Part shown: positions 9,798-20,183 of the stretch, piece by piece
Layout of the letters: each line of letters opens with the position of its first letter
How positions within the stretch are numbered: position 1 is the stretch's first letter
NCBI RefSeq assembly: GCF_900444945.1
Contig: NZ_UFRM01000001.1
Span: 2,082,001 to 2,146,000 of the forward strand
From: Actinobacillus lignieresii
GTDB lineage: Bacteria; Pseudomonadota; Gammaproteobacteria; Enterobacterales; Pasteurellaceae
Reading direction: 5' to 3'
DNA length: 64,000 bases
Notes under the pieces: generated by a model
The model's input: the letters and a program-made list of their open reading frames with translations, nothing else
The model's database searches: none
What the model was told of the DNA's origin: nothing
Made by a program: the position numbers and the translations under genes

Positions 9798-11699
9798 TTA
9801 TTTATTATCTTTCACTTCTTCAAACTCAGCATCCACTACGCCGTCATCTTTTTTCGCTTGTGGTTGTTCGCCGCCCGCTTGCTGTGCTTTAGCTTGAACC
9901 GCTTGCATTAAAGGTTCGGACGCTTTGATTAACGCTTCGGTTTTCGCATTGATTTCCGCTTTGTCATCGCCTTTCGCTGCTTTTTCTAAGTCTGCGATAG
10001 CCGCTTCGATTTTCGCTTTATCGTCTGCATTTAACGCATCGCCAGCCTCTTCGATTTGTTTACGAGTTGCGTGTGCAATACCGTCCGCTTGGTTACGTGC
10101 TTGAACTAACTCTTCGAATTTTTTATCCGCTTCTGCGTTAGCTTCCGCATCACGAACCATTTGTTCGATTTCTTCGTCAGATAAACCTGAAGATGCTTGG
10201 ATACGAATTTGTTGTTCTTTACCTGTGTTTTTATCTTTCGCAGATACGTTGATTACACCGTTCGCATCGATATCGAAAGTTACTTCGATTTGCGGCATAC
10301 CACGTGGTGCCGGGTTAATACCTTCAAGGTTGAATTGACCTAAAGATTTGTTCGCAGACGCTTGTTTACGCTCACCTTGTAATACGTGGATTGTTACTGC
10401 CGATTGGTTGTCTTCCGCAGTTGAGAACACTTGTGATTTCTTCGTTGGAATCGTAGTGTTTTTCTCGATTAACACCGTCATCACGCCGCCCATGGTTTCG
10501 ATACCTAAAGATAATGGCGTAACGTCTAATAAAAGAACGTCTTTTACATCACCTTTTAATACACCGCCTTGAACCGCAGCACCGATTGCTACCGCTTCAT
10601 CCGGGTTCACGTCTTTACGTGCTTCTTTACCGAAGAATTCAGCCACTTTTTGTTGTACTAAAGGCATACGTGTTTGACCACCAACGAGGATAATGTCGTT
10701 GATTTCATTCACTGATTTACCTGCGTCTTTTAATACGGTTTTAAGTGACTCGATTGAGCTTGCAACTAAATCTTCTACTAATGCTTCTAATTTCGCACGG
10801 GTTACGTTGATCGCTAAGTGTTTAGGACCTGTCGCATCCGCTGTGATATACGGAAGATTTACTTCGGTAGATTGTGCTGAAGAAAGTTCGATTTTCGCTT
10901 TTTCCGCCGCTTCTTTCACACGTTGTAATGCCATTGGGTCGTTGCGTAAATCAACGCCTTGTTCTTTTTTGAACTCGTCAATGATGTAGTCGATTACACG
11001 GTTATCGAAGTCTTCACCACCTAGGTGAGTGTTACCACCGGTTGCTAATACTTCAAATGTTTGTTCGCCGTCGAAGTTATCGATTTCGATGATTGAGATA
11101 TCGAATGTACCACCACCCAAGTCGTAAACTGCGATCACTTGGTTTTCTTTAGTTGAACCTAAACCGAACGCTAACGCTGCTGCTGTCGGTTCGTTGATGA
11201 TACGTTTAACATCTAAACCTGCGATACGACCTGCATCAATTGTTGCTTGACGTTGCGCATCGTTAAAGTATGCCGGTACAGTGATAACCGCTTCAGTTAC
11301 CGCTTCACCAAGGAAATCTTCCGCTGTTTTTTTCATTTTTTTCAACACTTCTGCTGAAATTTGCGGTGGTGCTAATTTGTCACCTTTTACGTTTACCCAT
11401 GCATCGCCGTTGTCGGCACGTGTGATTTCGAAAGGCATAATTTTAATATCGCGTTGTACTTCTTCACTTTCAAAACGACGACCGATTAAACGTTTGATTG
11501 CAAATAATGTATTTTTCGGGTTTGTAATCGCCTGACGTTTTGCCGGTTGACCAACTAACGTTTCGTTATCCGTATAAGCAATGATTGACGGAGTTGTACG
11601 TGCACCTTCCGCATTCTCGATTACACGTGCTTTGTCACCGTCCATTACCGCTACACAAGAGTTTGTTGTACCTAAGTCAATACCAATGATTTTACCCAT
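9798..11699 (-). CDS. dnaK: Chaperone DnaK (Hsp70)
   Basis: DnaK, 633 residues (638 in E. coli), the ATP-driven cytoplasmic Hsp70 that works with DnaJ and GrpE. The N-terminal phosphate loop is [13 protein letters not shown], followed by the second nucleotide motif [11 protein letters not shown] near residue 195, the linker [12 protein letters not shown] near 390, the peptide-binding domain and helical lid, and an acidic tail ending EEVKDNK. Expression should be heat-inducible from the sigma-32-type promoter upstream. Confidence 0.98.
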   Translation of the reverse strand: MGKIIGIDLGTTNSCVAVMDGDKARVIENAEGARTTPSIIAYTDNETLVGQPAKRQAITNPKNTLFAIKRLIGRRFESEEVQRDIKIMPFEITRADNGDAWVNVKGDKLAPPQISAEVLKKMKKTAEDFLGEAVTEAVITVPAYFNDAQRQATIDAGRIAGLDVKRIINEPTAAALAFGLGSTKENQVIAVYDLGGGTFDISIIEIDNFDGEQTFEVLATGGNTHLGGEDFDNRVIDYIIDEFKKEQGVDLRNDPMALQRVKEAAEKAKIELSSAQSTEVNLPYITADATGPKHLAINVTRAKLEALVEDLVASSIESLKTVLKDAGKSVNEINDIILVGGQTRMPLVQQKVAEFFGKEARKDVNPDEAVAIGAAVQGGVLKGDVKDVLLLDVTPLSLGIETMGGVMTVLIEKNTTIPTKKSQVFSTAEDNQSAVTIHVLQGERKQASANKSLGQFNLEGINPAPRGMPQIEVTFDIDANGVINVSAKDKNTGKEQQIRIQASSGLSDEEIEQMVRDAEANAEADKKFEELVQARNQADGIAHATRKQIEEAGDALNADDKAKIEAAIADLEKAAKGDDKAEINAKTEALIKASEPLMQAVQAKAQQAGGEQPQAKKDDGVVDAEFEEVKDNK

Positions 11700-11756
11700 T
11701 TTAAAATTCCTCTGAATATAAATTTGTTTGATTACGTTTTCGTAACGTTACCCACA

Positions 11757-11784
11757 AGATGGTGTTCTTTCACAACTTTTCAAG
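11757..11784 (-). promoter_or_regulatory. Sigma-32 heat-shock promoter of dnaK
   Basis: On the reverse strand CTTGAAA (11784-11778) is followed after 13 bases by CACCATCT (11764-11757), close to the heat-shock consensus CTTGAAA-N13-CCCCATNT with one mismatch. It lies 58 bases upstream of the dnaK start. Confidence 0.8.
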
Positions 11785-11936
11785 GCTACATTTGAAATTT
11801 TCTTGCAAGTATTTTTGAAAAAAGAAACGGGACGTTCCACGTTCCCGTTCAGACGAAACAATAAATAGGGATGAAAATGAAATGATCAAGGGCGTAAAAT
11901 AAATTTTTGTAAGATTTTTGAATAAAACGGACAAAA

Positions 11937-11961
11937 AAGCCCGTTCGTGATGAACGGGCTT
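11937..11961 (-). terminator. Terminator after xylB
   Basis: AAGCCCGTTC / GAACGGGCTT with a five-base loop, followed on the reverse strand by a T run, just beyond the xylB stop. The remaining sequence up to the dnaK promoter shows nothing else recognisable. Confidence 0.85.
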
Positions 11962-11973
11962 GCTTTCCGAGCA

Positions 11974-13419
11974 TTAAAGGCCTTTTAATCTTTGATAAAT
12001 TTCAGCAAATTTTGACCGCTTGTCTTGGTATTCGGCAAACTTACTGCAATTCGGCTGGTAAACCGCTTCAAGCGGTAACGGCTGACAGAAATTAGCAATA
12101 TCTTCATTCGGATTTAAGGCAATCTGCGCCAGTTTCGCTGCTCCTAAAGCCGGACCGACATCACCGCCGGTACGATATTCAAAGGTTCTGCCGGTAATAT
12201 CCGCTAATAATTGGCGCCAATAAGCACTTTTCGCTCCGCCACCGATCAGGGCGATATTATCCGCTTTCACACCGGTTTCATGTAACACGTCTATACCGTC
12301 CGCTAATGCAAAACTGACCCCTTCTACTGCGGCTCTTGCCATGGTAATCGGGTTATCGTTATGGGTTAAGCCCCAGAATACACCTTTTGCATAAGGGTCA
12401 TTATGCGGTGTACGTTCGCCGGATAAATAAGGAAGGAAAATCGCATCGCTCGCTTGGTTGCAGTTTTCGACTTGTTGGAATAAGGTTTTAATATCGCTAA
12501 TACCGGTGACTTTTTGGGCAAAATCGACCGCTGATGCGGCACTGAGCATGACCGACATCAAGTGCCAACGATCCGGTAACGCATGGCAGAAACTGTGTAC
12601 CGCTTTTTGCGGATTGGCACTGAATTTATCGGTTACCACAAAATACACACCCGACGTACCGAGTGATAACATCGCTTGTCCGGATTGGTAAAGCCCGATA
12701 CCGATGGCTCCGGCGGCATTATCACCGCCACCGGCAATTACCGGAACGGTATTTAATTTCCAGCTTTTTGCCAATTCAGGACGTAAGTAACCGGTAATTT
12801 GATTACCTTCAAACAGTTTAGGCATATTGCTAACGTCAAGTCCGCACGCATTCAGTAACGCCTGATTCCAATCTCTTTTACCGACATCCAACCACATTGT
12901 GCCGGAGGCATCCGACATATCGGAGGCATATTCGCCGGTCATACGTAAACGTAAATAATCTTTCGGCAGTAAGACTTTATCCACTTGTTCGGCGATTTGC
13001 GGCTGATGCTTATCCACCCATTTTAATTTCGGTGCGGTAAAGCCCGGCATCATCAGATTACCGGTAATCTCACGGCTATTCGGTACTAATGATTCCAATT
13101 CGGCACACTCCGCAAAGCTACGACCGTCATTCCACAAAATTGCCGGACTCAATACTTGGTCATGCTTATCCAATAAAGTCGCACCGTGCATTTGACCGGT
13201 TAAGCCGATCGCTTTAACGGCGGTTAAATCCTGTTGCTGTGCTAAAGCGAGCATAGCTAAATTGGTTGCGTGCCACCAGTCTTCCGGATTTTGTTCCGAC
13301 CAAAGCGGATGAGGGCGAGAAATAGGTAAAGATTGATGTGTGGTTGCGATGATTTCTTGAGATTCATTGAGTAAAACGACTTTAACGCCTGATGTGCCTA
13401 AATCAATTCCGATATACAT
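11974..13419 (-). CDS. xylB: D-xylulokinase
   Basis: Xylulokinase, 481 residues (484 in E. coli), phosphorylates D-xylulose to xylulose 5-phosphate for entry into the pentose phosphate pathway. It is an FGGY-family sugar kinase: the N-terminal phosphate motif GIDLGTSGVKVVLL, the substrate-binding GLTGQMHGATLL near residue 75, and the C-terminal ATP-binding ALIGGGAKSAYWRQLLAD near 395. It follows xylA on the same strand with a repeat element between, and should share the xylose- and CRP-dependent promoter upstream of xylA. Confidence 0.95.
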   Translation of the reverse strand: MYIGIDLGTSGVKVVLLNESQEIIATTHQSLPISRPHPLWSEQNPEDWWHATNLAMLALAQQQDLTAVKAIGLTGQMHGATLLDKHDQVLSPAILWNDGRSFAECAELESLVPNSREITGNLMMPGFTAPKLKWVDKHQPQIAEQVDKVLLPKDYLRLRMTGEYASDMSDASGTMWLDVGKRDWNQALLNACGLDVSNMPKLFEGNQITGYLRPELAKSWKLNTVPVIAGGGDNAAGAIGIGLYQSGQAMLSLGTSGVYFVVTDKFSANPQKAVHSFCHALPDRWHLMSVMLSAASAVDFAQKVTGISDIKTLFQQVENCNQASDAIFLPYLSGERTPHNDPYAKGVFWGLTHNDNPITMARAAVEGVSFALADGIDVLHETGVKADNIALIGGGAKSAYWRQLLADITGRTFEYRTGGDVGPALGAAKLAQIALNPNEDIANFCQPLPLEAVYQPNCSKFAEYQDKRSKFAEIYQRLKGL

Positions 13420-13440
13420 AAAGCCTCCTGATACCTTCTT

Positions 13441-13582
13441 ACTCTCTCCCGCTTGCGGGAGAGAGACAGTCGAAGGATTCGTTCAGAATCCGCAGACAGA
13501 GAGAGGGAAAAGATGTTAATTTCCCCTCTCCCTCCAAAAATCCTACGGATTTTCTCCTCCCTCTCCCGTAAAGGGAGAGGGT
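13441..13582. repeat. REP-like hairpin-rich intergenic repeat, copy 2
   Basis: A block between xylB and xylA with the same plan as the one between dnaK and dnaJ: GGGAGAG-type border palindromes (13442-13465 and 13559-13581) and internal hairpins, GGATTC-GTTCA-GAATCC at 13475-13491 and AAAATCC-TAC-GGATTTT at 13537-13553. The arms differ between the copies while borders and loop type are kept. In the xylAB transcript it may act as a processing or stabilising structure. Confidence 0.7.
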
Positions 13583-13592
13583 AAGCTCTGAA

Positions 13593-14912
13593 TTAACGAT
13601 AAATATAATTATTCACTAAATTTTCTAAGTATTCTTGCTGACCTGAAACCGGTTTCGGATCAAGCGCTTTGCTTTCAACGATTTTCGCTAAATCTTCAAG
13701 GCTTGCTTTACCGGCAAGAATTTGCTGACCTAAATCGCCGTTCCAGCCTGCGTAACGTTGATCAACGATACCTTGTAAGGTTTGGTCTTCAATCATTTTC
13801 GCCGCACGTTTTAATGAAAGCGCAAGTACGTCAATCGCACCGATATGGCCGTGGAATAAATCATACGGGTCGGTACTTTGGCGACGGATTTTCGCATCGA
13901 AGTTGAAGCCACCGGTAGTAAAGCCGCCTGCTTTTAAGATTTCATACATCACGAGCGTATTTTCTTCTACGCTGTTCGGGAATTGGTCGGTATCCCAACC
14001 TAATTGCGGATCACCGCGGTTGGCATCAATCGAACCGAAGATATCCAATGCCGCAGCGGTTGCGATTTCGTGTTGGAAAGTATGACCGGCTAAGGTTGCG
14101 TGGTTTGCTTCAATGTTCACTTTGATTTCTTTTTCTAAGCCGAATTGTTTTAAGAAGCCGTAAACGGTTGCTACGTCATAGTCATATTGGTGTTTAGTCG
14201 GTTCTTGCGGTTTCGGTTCGATTAATAACGTACCGTTAAAGCCGATTTTATGTTTATGTTCCACCACCATTTGCATAAAGCGACCGATTTGTTCACGTTC
14301 ACGTTTTAAATCGGTATTTAATAAGGTTTCATAACCTTCACGACCGCCCCATAACACATAGTTTTCGCCGCCTAAGCGTTTGGTTGCATTCATTGCGTTA
14401 AATACTTGCGATGCCGCCCAAGAGAATACTTCCGGATTCGGATTGGTCGATGCGCCGGACATATAACGAGGGTTGGTAAAGCAGTTTGCCGTACCCCATA
14501 ATAATTTTACACCGGTTTCCGCTTGTTTTTTCTCAAGAATATCCACCATAGAGTGGAAATTATGTACGTATTCTTTATATGAATTGCCTTCCGGCGCAAT
14601 ATCCACATCGTGGAAGCAATAGTAAGGAATCCCTAATTTTTGGAAGAATTCAAAGGCGATTTCCGCTTTTTGTTTTGCGCCTTCAAGCAAATCGCCCGTT
14701 TTTTGCCAACTACGATCTAAAGAACCTACGCCGAACATATCATTCCCCGTCCAGCAGAAAGTATGCCAATAACATACCGCTAAACGTAAATGCTCCGCCA
14801 TGGTTTTGCCTAAAATCACTTCGTTCGGATTGTAATGTTTAAAAGCAAAAGGATTGGTTGAGTCAGCACCTTCATATTTTACTTTTTCAATTTTATCGAA
14901 ATAGTTAGACAT
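13593..14912 (-). CDS. xylA: D-xylose isomerase
   Basis: Xylose isomerase, 439 residues (440 in E. coli), converts D-xylose to D-xylulose with two divalent metal ions. The [12 protein letters not shown] segment near residue 97 carries the catalytic His, [16 protein letters not shown] near 186 holds the substrate loop, [16 protein letters not shown] near 230 the first metal ligand, and [12 protein letters not shown] near 267 further metal ligands. It is the first gene of the xylAB unit and is divergent from xylF across a shared control region. Confidence 0.97.
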   Translation of the reverse strand: MSNYFDKIEKVKYEGADSTNPFAFKHYNPNEVILGKTMAEHLRLAVCYWHTFCWTGNDMFGVGSLDRSWQKTGDLLEGAKQKAEIAFEFFQKLGIPYYCFHDVDIAPEGNSYKEYVHNFHSMVDILEKKQAETGVKLLWGTANCFTNPRYMSGASTNPNPEVFSWAASQVFNAMNATKRLGGENYVLWGGREGYETLLNTDLKREREQIGRFMQMVVEHKHKIGFNGTLLIEPKPQEPTKHQYDYDVATVYGFLKQFGLEKEIKVNIEANHATLAGHTFQHEIATAAALDIFGSIDANRGDPQLGWDTDQFPNSVEENTLVMYEILKAGGFTTGGFNFDAKIRRQSTDPYDLFHGHIGAIDVLALSLKRAAKMIEDQTLQGIVDQRYAGWNGDLGQQILAGKASLEDLAKIVESKALDPKPVSGQQEYLENLVNNYIYR

Positions 14913-15165
14913 AATTAATTCTCCTGTGAATCAATGGATTTTGAAAACGAGAGCATAATGATGAAAATTAAAACACGGTTCAATTATGTTATTTAGTTTT
15001 TCGGTTTTGATTATTAGTTATTGTGGCAGGGATCACAAAAGCGAAAAAACGTAATAGCGTTAAAATATTTTGTAATTGCCGTGAAAAATTATCCACCGCA
15101 AACTATCGCCAGAGCAATCGTACTTATGCTCAAACTTTGTTAAACCAACCCTATGAGGTGTCATT
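14913..15165. promoter_or_regulatory. Divergent xylA / xylF control region
   Basis: A 253-base AT-rich region between the divergent xylose catabolic and transport genes. It holds a clear CRP site and A-rich repeats of the GAAAA type (for example GCGAAAAAACG near 15041 and the reverse of TTTTTCGGTTTTG near 14997) that could be XylR operators; the latter is inference. It should drive both transcripts in response to xylose. Confidence 0.65.
15022..15037. promoter_or_regulatory. CRP (catabolite activator) binding site
   Basis: TGTGG-CAGGGA-TCACA matches the CRP consensus TGTGA-N6-TCACA at nine of ten half-site positions. Midway between the divergent xyl promoters, it can serve both. Confidence 0.75.
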
Positions 15166-16164
15166 ATGAAAATGAAAAGTCTGATTTTATCTATCGCTGC
15201 GGCATTAACCGTAATGTCAGGTTCAGCGTTAGCTAAAGATTTAACCATCGGTATGTCCATTGATGATTTACGTTTAGAAAGATGGCAAAAAGACCGTGAT
15301 ATTTTTGTGAAAAAAGCGGAGGCTTTAGGGGCGAAAGTATTAGTTCAATCAGCGAATGGCGATGATGCGGCACAAGTTTCACAAATTGAAAATATGTTGA
15401 ATAAAAACGTAGACGTATTAGTGATTATTCCGCATAACGGTGATGTATTAAGTAACGTAATTTCCGAAGCGAAAAAAGAAGGCGTAAAAGTGTTAGCTTA
15501 CGACCGTTTAATCAACAATGCGGATTTGGATTTCTACGTATCGTTTGATAATGAAAAAGTCGGTGAGTTACAAGCGCAAAGTATCGTTGAGAAAAAACCA
15601 GAAGGTAATTATTTCTTAATGGGCGGTTCGCCGGTGGATAACAATGCGAAACTATTCCGTAAAGGTCAAATGAAAGTATTACAACCGCATATTGACAGCG
15701 GCAAAATCAAAGTGGTGGGCGACCAATGGGTTGATTCTTGGTTAGCTGAAAAAGCACTACAAATTATGGAAAACGCCTTAACTGCGAATAAAAATAATAT
15801 TGATGCGGTTGTCGCTTCAAACGATGCGACCGCAGGCGGTGCAATTCAAGCGTTAAGCGCACAAGGTTTAGCGGGTAAAGTGGCGATTTCCGGTCAAGAT
15901 GCGGACATTTCTGCAATTAAACGTATCGTAGAAGGTACGCAAACCATGACGGTATATAAACCGATTACCAATTTAGCGGACAAAGCCGCTTCGATTGCGG
16001 TTAGCTTAGGTAAAGGCGAAACTTTAGAATCTAACGCAAAATTGAACAACGGCGTAAAAGAAGTTGATGCTTACTTATTAGATCCGATTATTGTAACCAA
16101 AGACAATATTGACAGTACCGTGATTAAAGATGGATTCCACACGAAAGAAGCGGTTTATAAATAA
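15166..16164 (+). CDS. xylF: D-xylose ABC transporter, periplasmic binding protein
   Basis: XylF, 332 residues, binds D-xylose in the periplasm and delivers it to XylGH. The signal peptide ends at GSALA-KD (residues 1-23). The mature protein is a type I sugar-binding protein, beginning LTIGMSIDDLRLERWQKDRD and with the VVASNDATAGGAIQAL hinge-region motif near residue 220. It is the first gene of xylFGH-xylR. A strong hairpin follows it, a common device that lets the binding protein be made in excess over the membrane parts. Confidence 0.95.
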   Translation: MKMKSLILSIAAALTVMSGSALAKDLTIGMSIDDLRLERWQKDRDIFVKKAEALGAKVLVQSANGDDAAQVSQIENMLNKNVDVLVIIPHNGDVLSNVISEAKKEGVKVLAYDRLINNADLDFYVSFDNEKVGELQAQSIVEKKPEGNYFLMGGSPVDNNAKLFRKGQMKVLQPHIDSGKIKVVGDQWVDSWLAEKALQIMENALTANKNNIDAVVASNDATAGGAIQALSAQGLAGKVAISGQDADISAIKRIVEGTQTMTVYKPITNLADKAASIAVSLGKGETLESNAKLNNGVKEVDAYLLDPIIVTKDNIDSTVIKDGFHTKEAVYK

Positions 16165-16178
16165 TCTATCTTAATCTT

Positions 16179-16208
16179 TAAAGTGCGGTTTATCACGACC
16201 GCACTTTA
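16179..16208 (+). terminator. xylF-xylG intergenic hairpin built from two Hin-type uptake sequences
   Basis: TAAAGTGCGGT and its exact complement ACCGCACTTTA flank an eight-base loop. Each arm contains AAGTGCGGT, the Haemophilus-type uptake core, unlike the ACAAGCGGT type used elsewhere in the window. It can act as an attenuator or RNA end stabiliser between xylF and xylG. Confidence 0.75.
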
Positions 16209-16227
16209 TCTAACGGAGGTTTTCATT

Positions 16228-17742
16228 ATGGCTCAATTGTTAGAAATGAAAAATATTACTAAGAAATTCGGCGATGTTACGGCATTAAATAACATTTCGA
16301 TTTCTTTGGAAACCGGTGAAATATTGTCTTTGTGCGGTGAGAACGGCTCGGGAAAATCCACTTTGATGAAAGTCTTATGCGGTATTTATCCTTACGGCGA
16401 TTATTCCGGTGAGATCTACTTTGCCGGTGAAAAACTCACGGCGAAAAATATTAAAGAAACGGAAGAAAAAGGCATTTCGATTATTCACCAAGAATTAACC
16501 TTAGTGAAAAATATGTCGGTACTCGAGAATATGTTTCTCGGTAATGAGATGACAAACTCAGGTATCACGAACGATAACGAAATGTACCTGCGTTGTAAAA
16601 CCATTCTGCAACAAGTGCAGTTAGATATTGATCCGAATACTAAAGTAGGTGAACTCGGCTTAGGACAACAACAATTAGTTGAGATTGCAAAAGCGTTAAA
16701 TAAACAAGTTCGTTTACTAATTTTAGATGAACCGAGTGCTTCTTTAACCGAAAAAGAAACGGCGATTCTTTTAAACTTAGTGAAAGATCTCAAAGCGCAT
16801 AACATCGCTTGTGTTTATATTTCGCATAAATTAAATGAAGTAAAAGAAATTTCAGACAAAATTTGTGTCATTCGAGACGGCGAACATATCGGGACTCGTT
16901 CCGCTCAAGGAATGAGTGAGGATGACATTATCACTATGATGGTAGGGCGTGAAATTACTTCGCTTTATCCGCATGAACCTCATGATATCGGTGAAGAAAT
17001 TCTTCGAGTGGAAAATATTTCCGCTTGGCATCCGGTCAATACGCATATTAAAAGAGTAAATAACGCCAGCTTTAAATTACACAAAGGCGAAATCCTCGGC
17101 GTAGCCGGTTTGGTCGGTTCCGGACGTACTGAAATGGCGCAATGTATCTTCGGTTCGTATCAAGGAAAATATGAAGGAAATATTTTTATTGAGAATCAAC
17201 AGGTACGTATTAAAAATTGTGCGCAGGCGATTGAAAATAATATCGTAATGGTACCGGAAGATCGTAAAAAACACGGCATTATTCCGATTATGGGTGTGGG
17301 AAAAAATATTACTTTATCTTCGCTTCCTCAATTCTGTTTCGGCAAAAACGTAATTAACGAAGCACTTGAAGAAACCGTCATTAATCAATCAATTCAAAAA
17401 TTAAAAGTAAAAACCTCTTCACCCGAATTAGCCATCGGTCGATTAAGCGGCGGTAACCAACAGAAAGCGATTCTTGCAAAATGCTTATTATTGAAGCCTA
17501 GAATTTTGATTTTGGACGAACCTACTCGTGGTATCGACGTAGGGGCTAAATACGAAATTTATAAACTGATCAATCAGTTAGCGCAAGAAGGAATGGCGGT
17601 CATCGTGATTTCTTCCGAATTGCCCGAAGTATTAGGCATTAGCGATAGAGTTCTGGTCATGCACCAAGGACAAATTAAAGCAGACTTAATTAACGATAAT
17701 TTGACGCAAGAGCAAGTTATGGAAGCCGCACTCAAGGAGTAA
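16228..17742 (+). CDS. xylG: D-xylose ABC transporter, ATP-binding protein
   Basis: XylG, 504 residues, has two ABC domains in tandem as in all monosaccharide importers. The first has Walker [10 protein letters not shown] (about residue 37), signature [12 protein letters not shown] and Walker [12 protein letters not shown]. The second has a degenerate Walker A (GLVGSGRTE), signature LSGGNQQKA and [15 protein letters not shown] 16228 is preceded by GGAGGT at 16215-16220; upstream in-frame codons fall in the hairpin region and are excluded. xylH begins four bases after the stop. Confidence 0.95.
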   Translation: MAQLLEMKNITKKFGDVTALNNISISLETGEILSLCGENGSGKSTLMKVLCGIYPYGDYSGEIYFAGEKLTAKNIKETEEKGISIIHQELTLVKNMSVLENMFLGNEMTNSGITNDNEMYLRCKTILQQVQLDIDPNTKVGELGLGQQQLVEIAKALNKQVRLLILDEPSASLTEKETAILLNLVKDLKAHNIACVYISHKLNEVKEISDKICVIRDGEHIGTRSAQGMSEDDIITMMVGREITSLYPHEPHDIGEEILRVENISAWHPVNTHIKRVNNASFKLHKGEILGVAGLVGSGRTEMAQCIFGSYQGKYEGNIFIENQQVRIKNCAQAIENNIVMVPEDRKKHGIIPIMGVGKNITLSSLPQFCFGKNVINEALEETVINQSIQKLKVKTSSPELAIGRLSGGNQQKAILAKCLLLKPRILILDEPTRGIDVGAKYEIYKLINQLAQEGMAVIVISSELPEVLGISDRVLVMHQGQIKADLINDNLTQEQVMEAALKE

Positions 17743-17745
17743 CCT

Positions 17746-18873
17746 ATGTTGAAGCTAAAATCTGTCAATTTACAAGTTTATATTATGCTCATTGCTATTG
17801 TTGTGATTATGAGCTTTTTCTCGGTAGCAACCGACGGTGCCTATTTAAGCGCACGTAATATTTCAAACTTATTACGCCAAACCTCCATTACGGGGATTTT
17901 AGCGATTGGGATGGTGTTTGTGATTATCTCGGCGGAAATTGACCTATCGGTCGGTTCATTAATGGGGTTATTAGGCGGATTCGCCGCTATCGCCGACGTT
18001 TGGTGGGGCTGGCCTTTACCGCTTACTATTGCGGTAACACTTGTGCTAGGTACATTATTAGGTGCTTGGAACGGTTGGTGGGTCTCTTATCGTAAAGTAC
18101 CGTCCTTTATCGTCACTTTAGCGGGGATGTTAGCCTTCCGCGGTATTTTAATCGGCTTAACCAACGGTACGACCGTTTCACCGATTAGTAATGATATGAC
18201 CGCTATCGGTCAAGGCTATATTCCGGATGTTACCGGTATGATTCTCGGTTTAGTGGCGGTATTCTGTTTCGTTACTTGGGGGACTTATCAACGTAAAGCG
18301 CGTAAAAACTTAAACTTGAATGTGCCTGATGCGACAAAAGACATTATGAAATATGGCTTATTTGCTATCTGTGTCTTAGGTGCGATTTACTTATTGAACG
18401 ATTATCGCGGTATCCCGTTCCCTGTACTGGTATTAGCGATTTTAACCGTGGTCGGTATGTTTATCGCACGTAAAACCGCATTTGGTCGCCATATTTATGC
18501 CATCGGCGGTAATATTGAGGCGGCAAGACTTTCAGGGATTAACGTTGAAAAAGTAAAATTAACCATTTTCGCAATCAACGGTTTTATGGTAGCGATTGCC
18601 GGTTTAATCCTTAGTGCGCGTTTAGGTGCGGGGGCGCCGTCTGCAGGTCAAAATGCGGAGCTGGATGCGATTGCGGCTTGTGTCATCGGCGGGGTAAGTT
18701 TAGCCGGCGGTATCGGTAGCGTATATGGCGTTATTATCGGTGCCTTTATTATCGCTTTACTTGATAACGGTATGAGTATGTTAGACGTGCCGACTTTCTG
18801 GCAATATATCGTAAAAGGTGCGATTCTATTATTAGCGGTTTGGGTCGATACCATGAGTAAGAAAAAAATGTAA
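17746..18873 (+). CDS. xylH: D-xylose ABC transporter, permease
   Basis: XylH, 375 residues, is the inner-membrane channel subunit with about ten hydrophobic spans. The conserved loop [14 protein letters not shown] (near residue 63) and [19 protein letters not shown] (near 247) are hallmarks of the RbsC/XylH permease family, the second being the contact with the ATPase. It is slightly shorter than E. coli XylH (393). A strong terminator follows. Confidence 0.95.
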   Translation: MLKLKSVNLQVYIMLIAIVVIMSFFSVATDGAYLSARNISNLLRQTSITGILAIGMVFVIISAEIDLSVGSLMGLLGGFAAIADVWWGWPLPLTIAVTLVLGTLLGAWNGWWVSYRKVPSFIVTLAGMLAFRGILIGLTNGTTVSPISNDMTAIGQGYIPDVTGMILGLVAVFCFVTWGTYQRKARKNLNLNVPDATKDIMKYGLFAICVLGAIYLLNDYRGIPFPVLVLAILTVVGMFIARKTAFGRHIYAIGGNIEAARLSGINVEKVKLTIFAINGFMVAIAGLILSARLGAGAPSAGQNAELDAIAACVIGGVSLAGGIGSVYGVIIGAFIIALLDNGMSMLDVPTFWQYIVKGAILLLAVWVDTMSKKKM

Positions 18874-18901
18874 TCCTCATTCCGACGATTAATTCTTTAG
18901 C

Positions 18902-18940
18902 AAGCACTCAATATTCTTAGGAAATATTGAGTGCTTTTTT
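18902..18940 (+). terminator. Terminator after xylH
   Basis: A 14-bp stem AAGCACTCAATATT / AATATTGAGTGCTT followed by a T run, between xylH and xylR. It makes xylR a largely separate unit. Confidence 0.9.
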
Positions 18941-18997
18941 CATAACTACGCAAAATGTGGTATGTTAGCACGACCGTCTAACTACGTAATGATATTT

Positions 18998-20179
18998 ATG
19001 GAAAAAAAATCTTTTCGTATCGCTTTATGTTTTAATGCGAATAAAGTTTACGACCGCCAAGTGATTGAGGGAATCGGGCAATATATCCAAGCCTCTCAAT
19101 GTATTTGGAATATTTTTATGCAGGACGATTTCACCTATCGTAAACAAGATCTGGAAGGTCTGTTAATTGATGGCATTATTGCCGATTTTGACGATCCCGA
19201 AACCGCGGCATTGCTAAGTGATATGAATATTCCGGTGATTGCAGTCGGCGGTTCCTATCAAAATCCGGATTATTATCCGCACATTCCGTATGTTGCCACC
19301 GATAATTACGCTTTGGTGGAAACGGCGTTGTTACATCTCAAACAAAAAGGCATTAATCGGTTTGCGTTTTACGGTATCCCGAGCGATGAACAGAAACATT
19401 GGTCGGTGGAACGTAAAAATGCGTTCATCGATTTGATGGAAAAGTACGAACATCAAACCAATATCTATTTAGGGCATCAAGTCAATGCGCAAAATTGGTT
19501 GGAAGCGCAATCCGCATTAAGCGAATGGTTAGCCTCGTTACCGGCGCAAACCGGTATTATTGCGGTAACCGACGCCAGAGCCAGACATTTACTACAAGCC
19601 TGTGAATATCTGAATATCGCCGTGCCGGAACAAATTTCCGTGATTGGTATTGATAACGAAGAGCTGATTCAACATTTATCGCGCGTTTCGCTTTCGTCTG
19701 TGATGCAAGGTACAAAGCAAATCGGTTACCAAGCGGCAAAAATGTTGCACCATTTATTCGAAGGCAAAAAATTGAGTCATTCTCCCGTATTGATTCCGCC
19801 GTTACGCGTGGAGCAACGCCGTTCCACCGATTTCCAAGCGTTCCAAGATCCGTTTGTGATTCAAGCGATGCACTATATTCATCATAATGCCTGTAAAGGA
19901 ATTAAAACCGAACAAGTTCTCGATCATTTAAGGATTTCGCGTTCCAATTTAGAACAACGTTTTAAGCACGAATTGAATAAGACGATTCATCAGGTAATTC
20001 ATGAGGAAAAACTGAATCGTGCAAAATATATGCTACAATTTACTGATATTTCGATCCAAGAAATTTCGGAAATTTGCGGTTACCCTTCTTTACCCTATTT
20101 CTATTCGGTATTTAAAAAAGAATATGAGGATACCCCGAAAGCATTTAGACAATCCCATCACAAAATTTTAGTTGAGTAA
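18998..20179 (+). CDS. xylR: Xylose operon activator XylR (AraC family)
   Basis: XylR, 393 residues (392 in E. coli), has an N-terminal periplasmic-binding-protein-like sensor that binds D-xylose (RIALCFNANKVYDRQVIEGIG start, then the VIGIDNEELI region near 230) and a C-terminal AraC-type double helix-turn-helix (about 290-390, ending YPSLPYFYSVFKKEYEDTPK). With xylose it activates xylA and xylF. ATG 18998 was preferred to upstream in-frame starts because the conserved protein begins there. The pepO remnant begins four bases after its stop. Confidence 0.93.
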   Translation: MEKKSFRIALCFNANKVYDRQVIEGIGQYIQASQCIWNIFMQDDFTYRKQDLEGLLIDGIIADFDDPETAALLSDMNIPVIAVGGSYQNPDYYPHIPYVATDNYALVETALLHLKQKGINRFAFYGIPSDEQKHWSVERKNAFIDLMEKYEHQTNIYLGHQVNAQNWLEAQSALSEWLASLPAQTGIIAVTDARARHLLQACEYLNIAVPEQISVIGIDNEELIQHLSRVSLSSVMQGTKQIGYQAAKMLHHLFEGKKLSHSPVLIPPLRVEQRRSTDFQAFQDPFVIQAMHYIHHNACKGIKTEQVLDHLRISRSNLEQRFKHELNKTIHQVIHEEKLNRAKYMLQFTDISIQEISEICGYPSLPYFYSVFKKEYEDTPKAFRQSHHKILVE

Positions 20180-20183
20180 GGTT

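Noticed and set aside
9547..9911. Short open frames across the dnaK-dnaJ repeat and the dnaK end
   Set aside because: They run through the hairpin repeat and the antisense of dnaK, lack ribosome sites, and encode low-complexity sequence.
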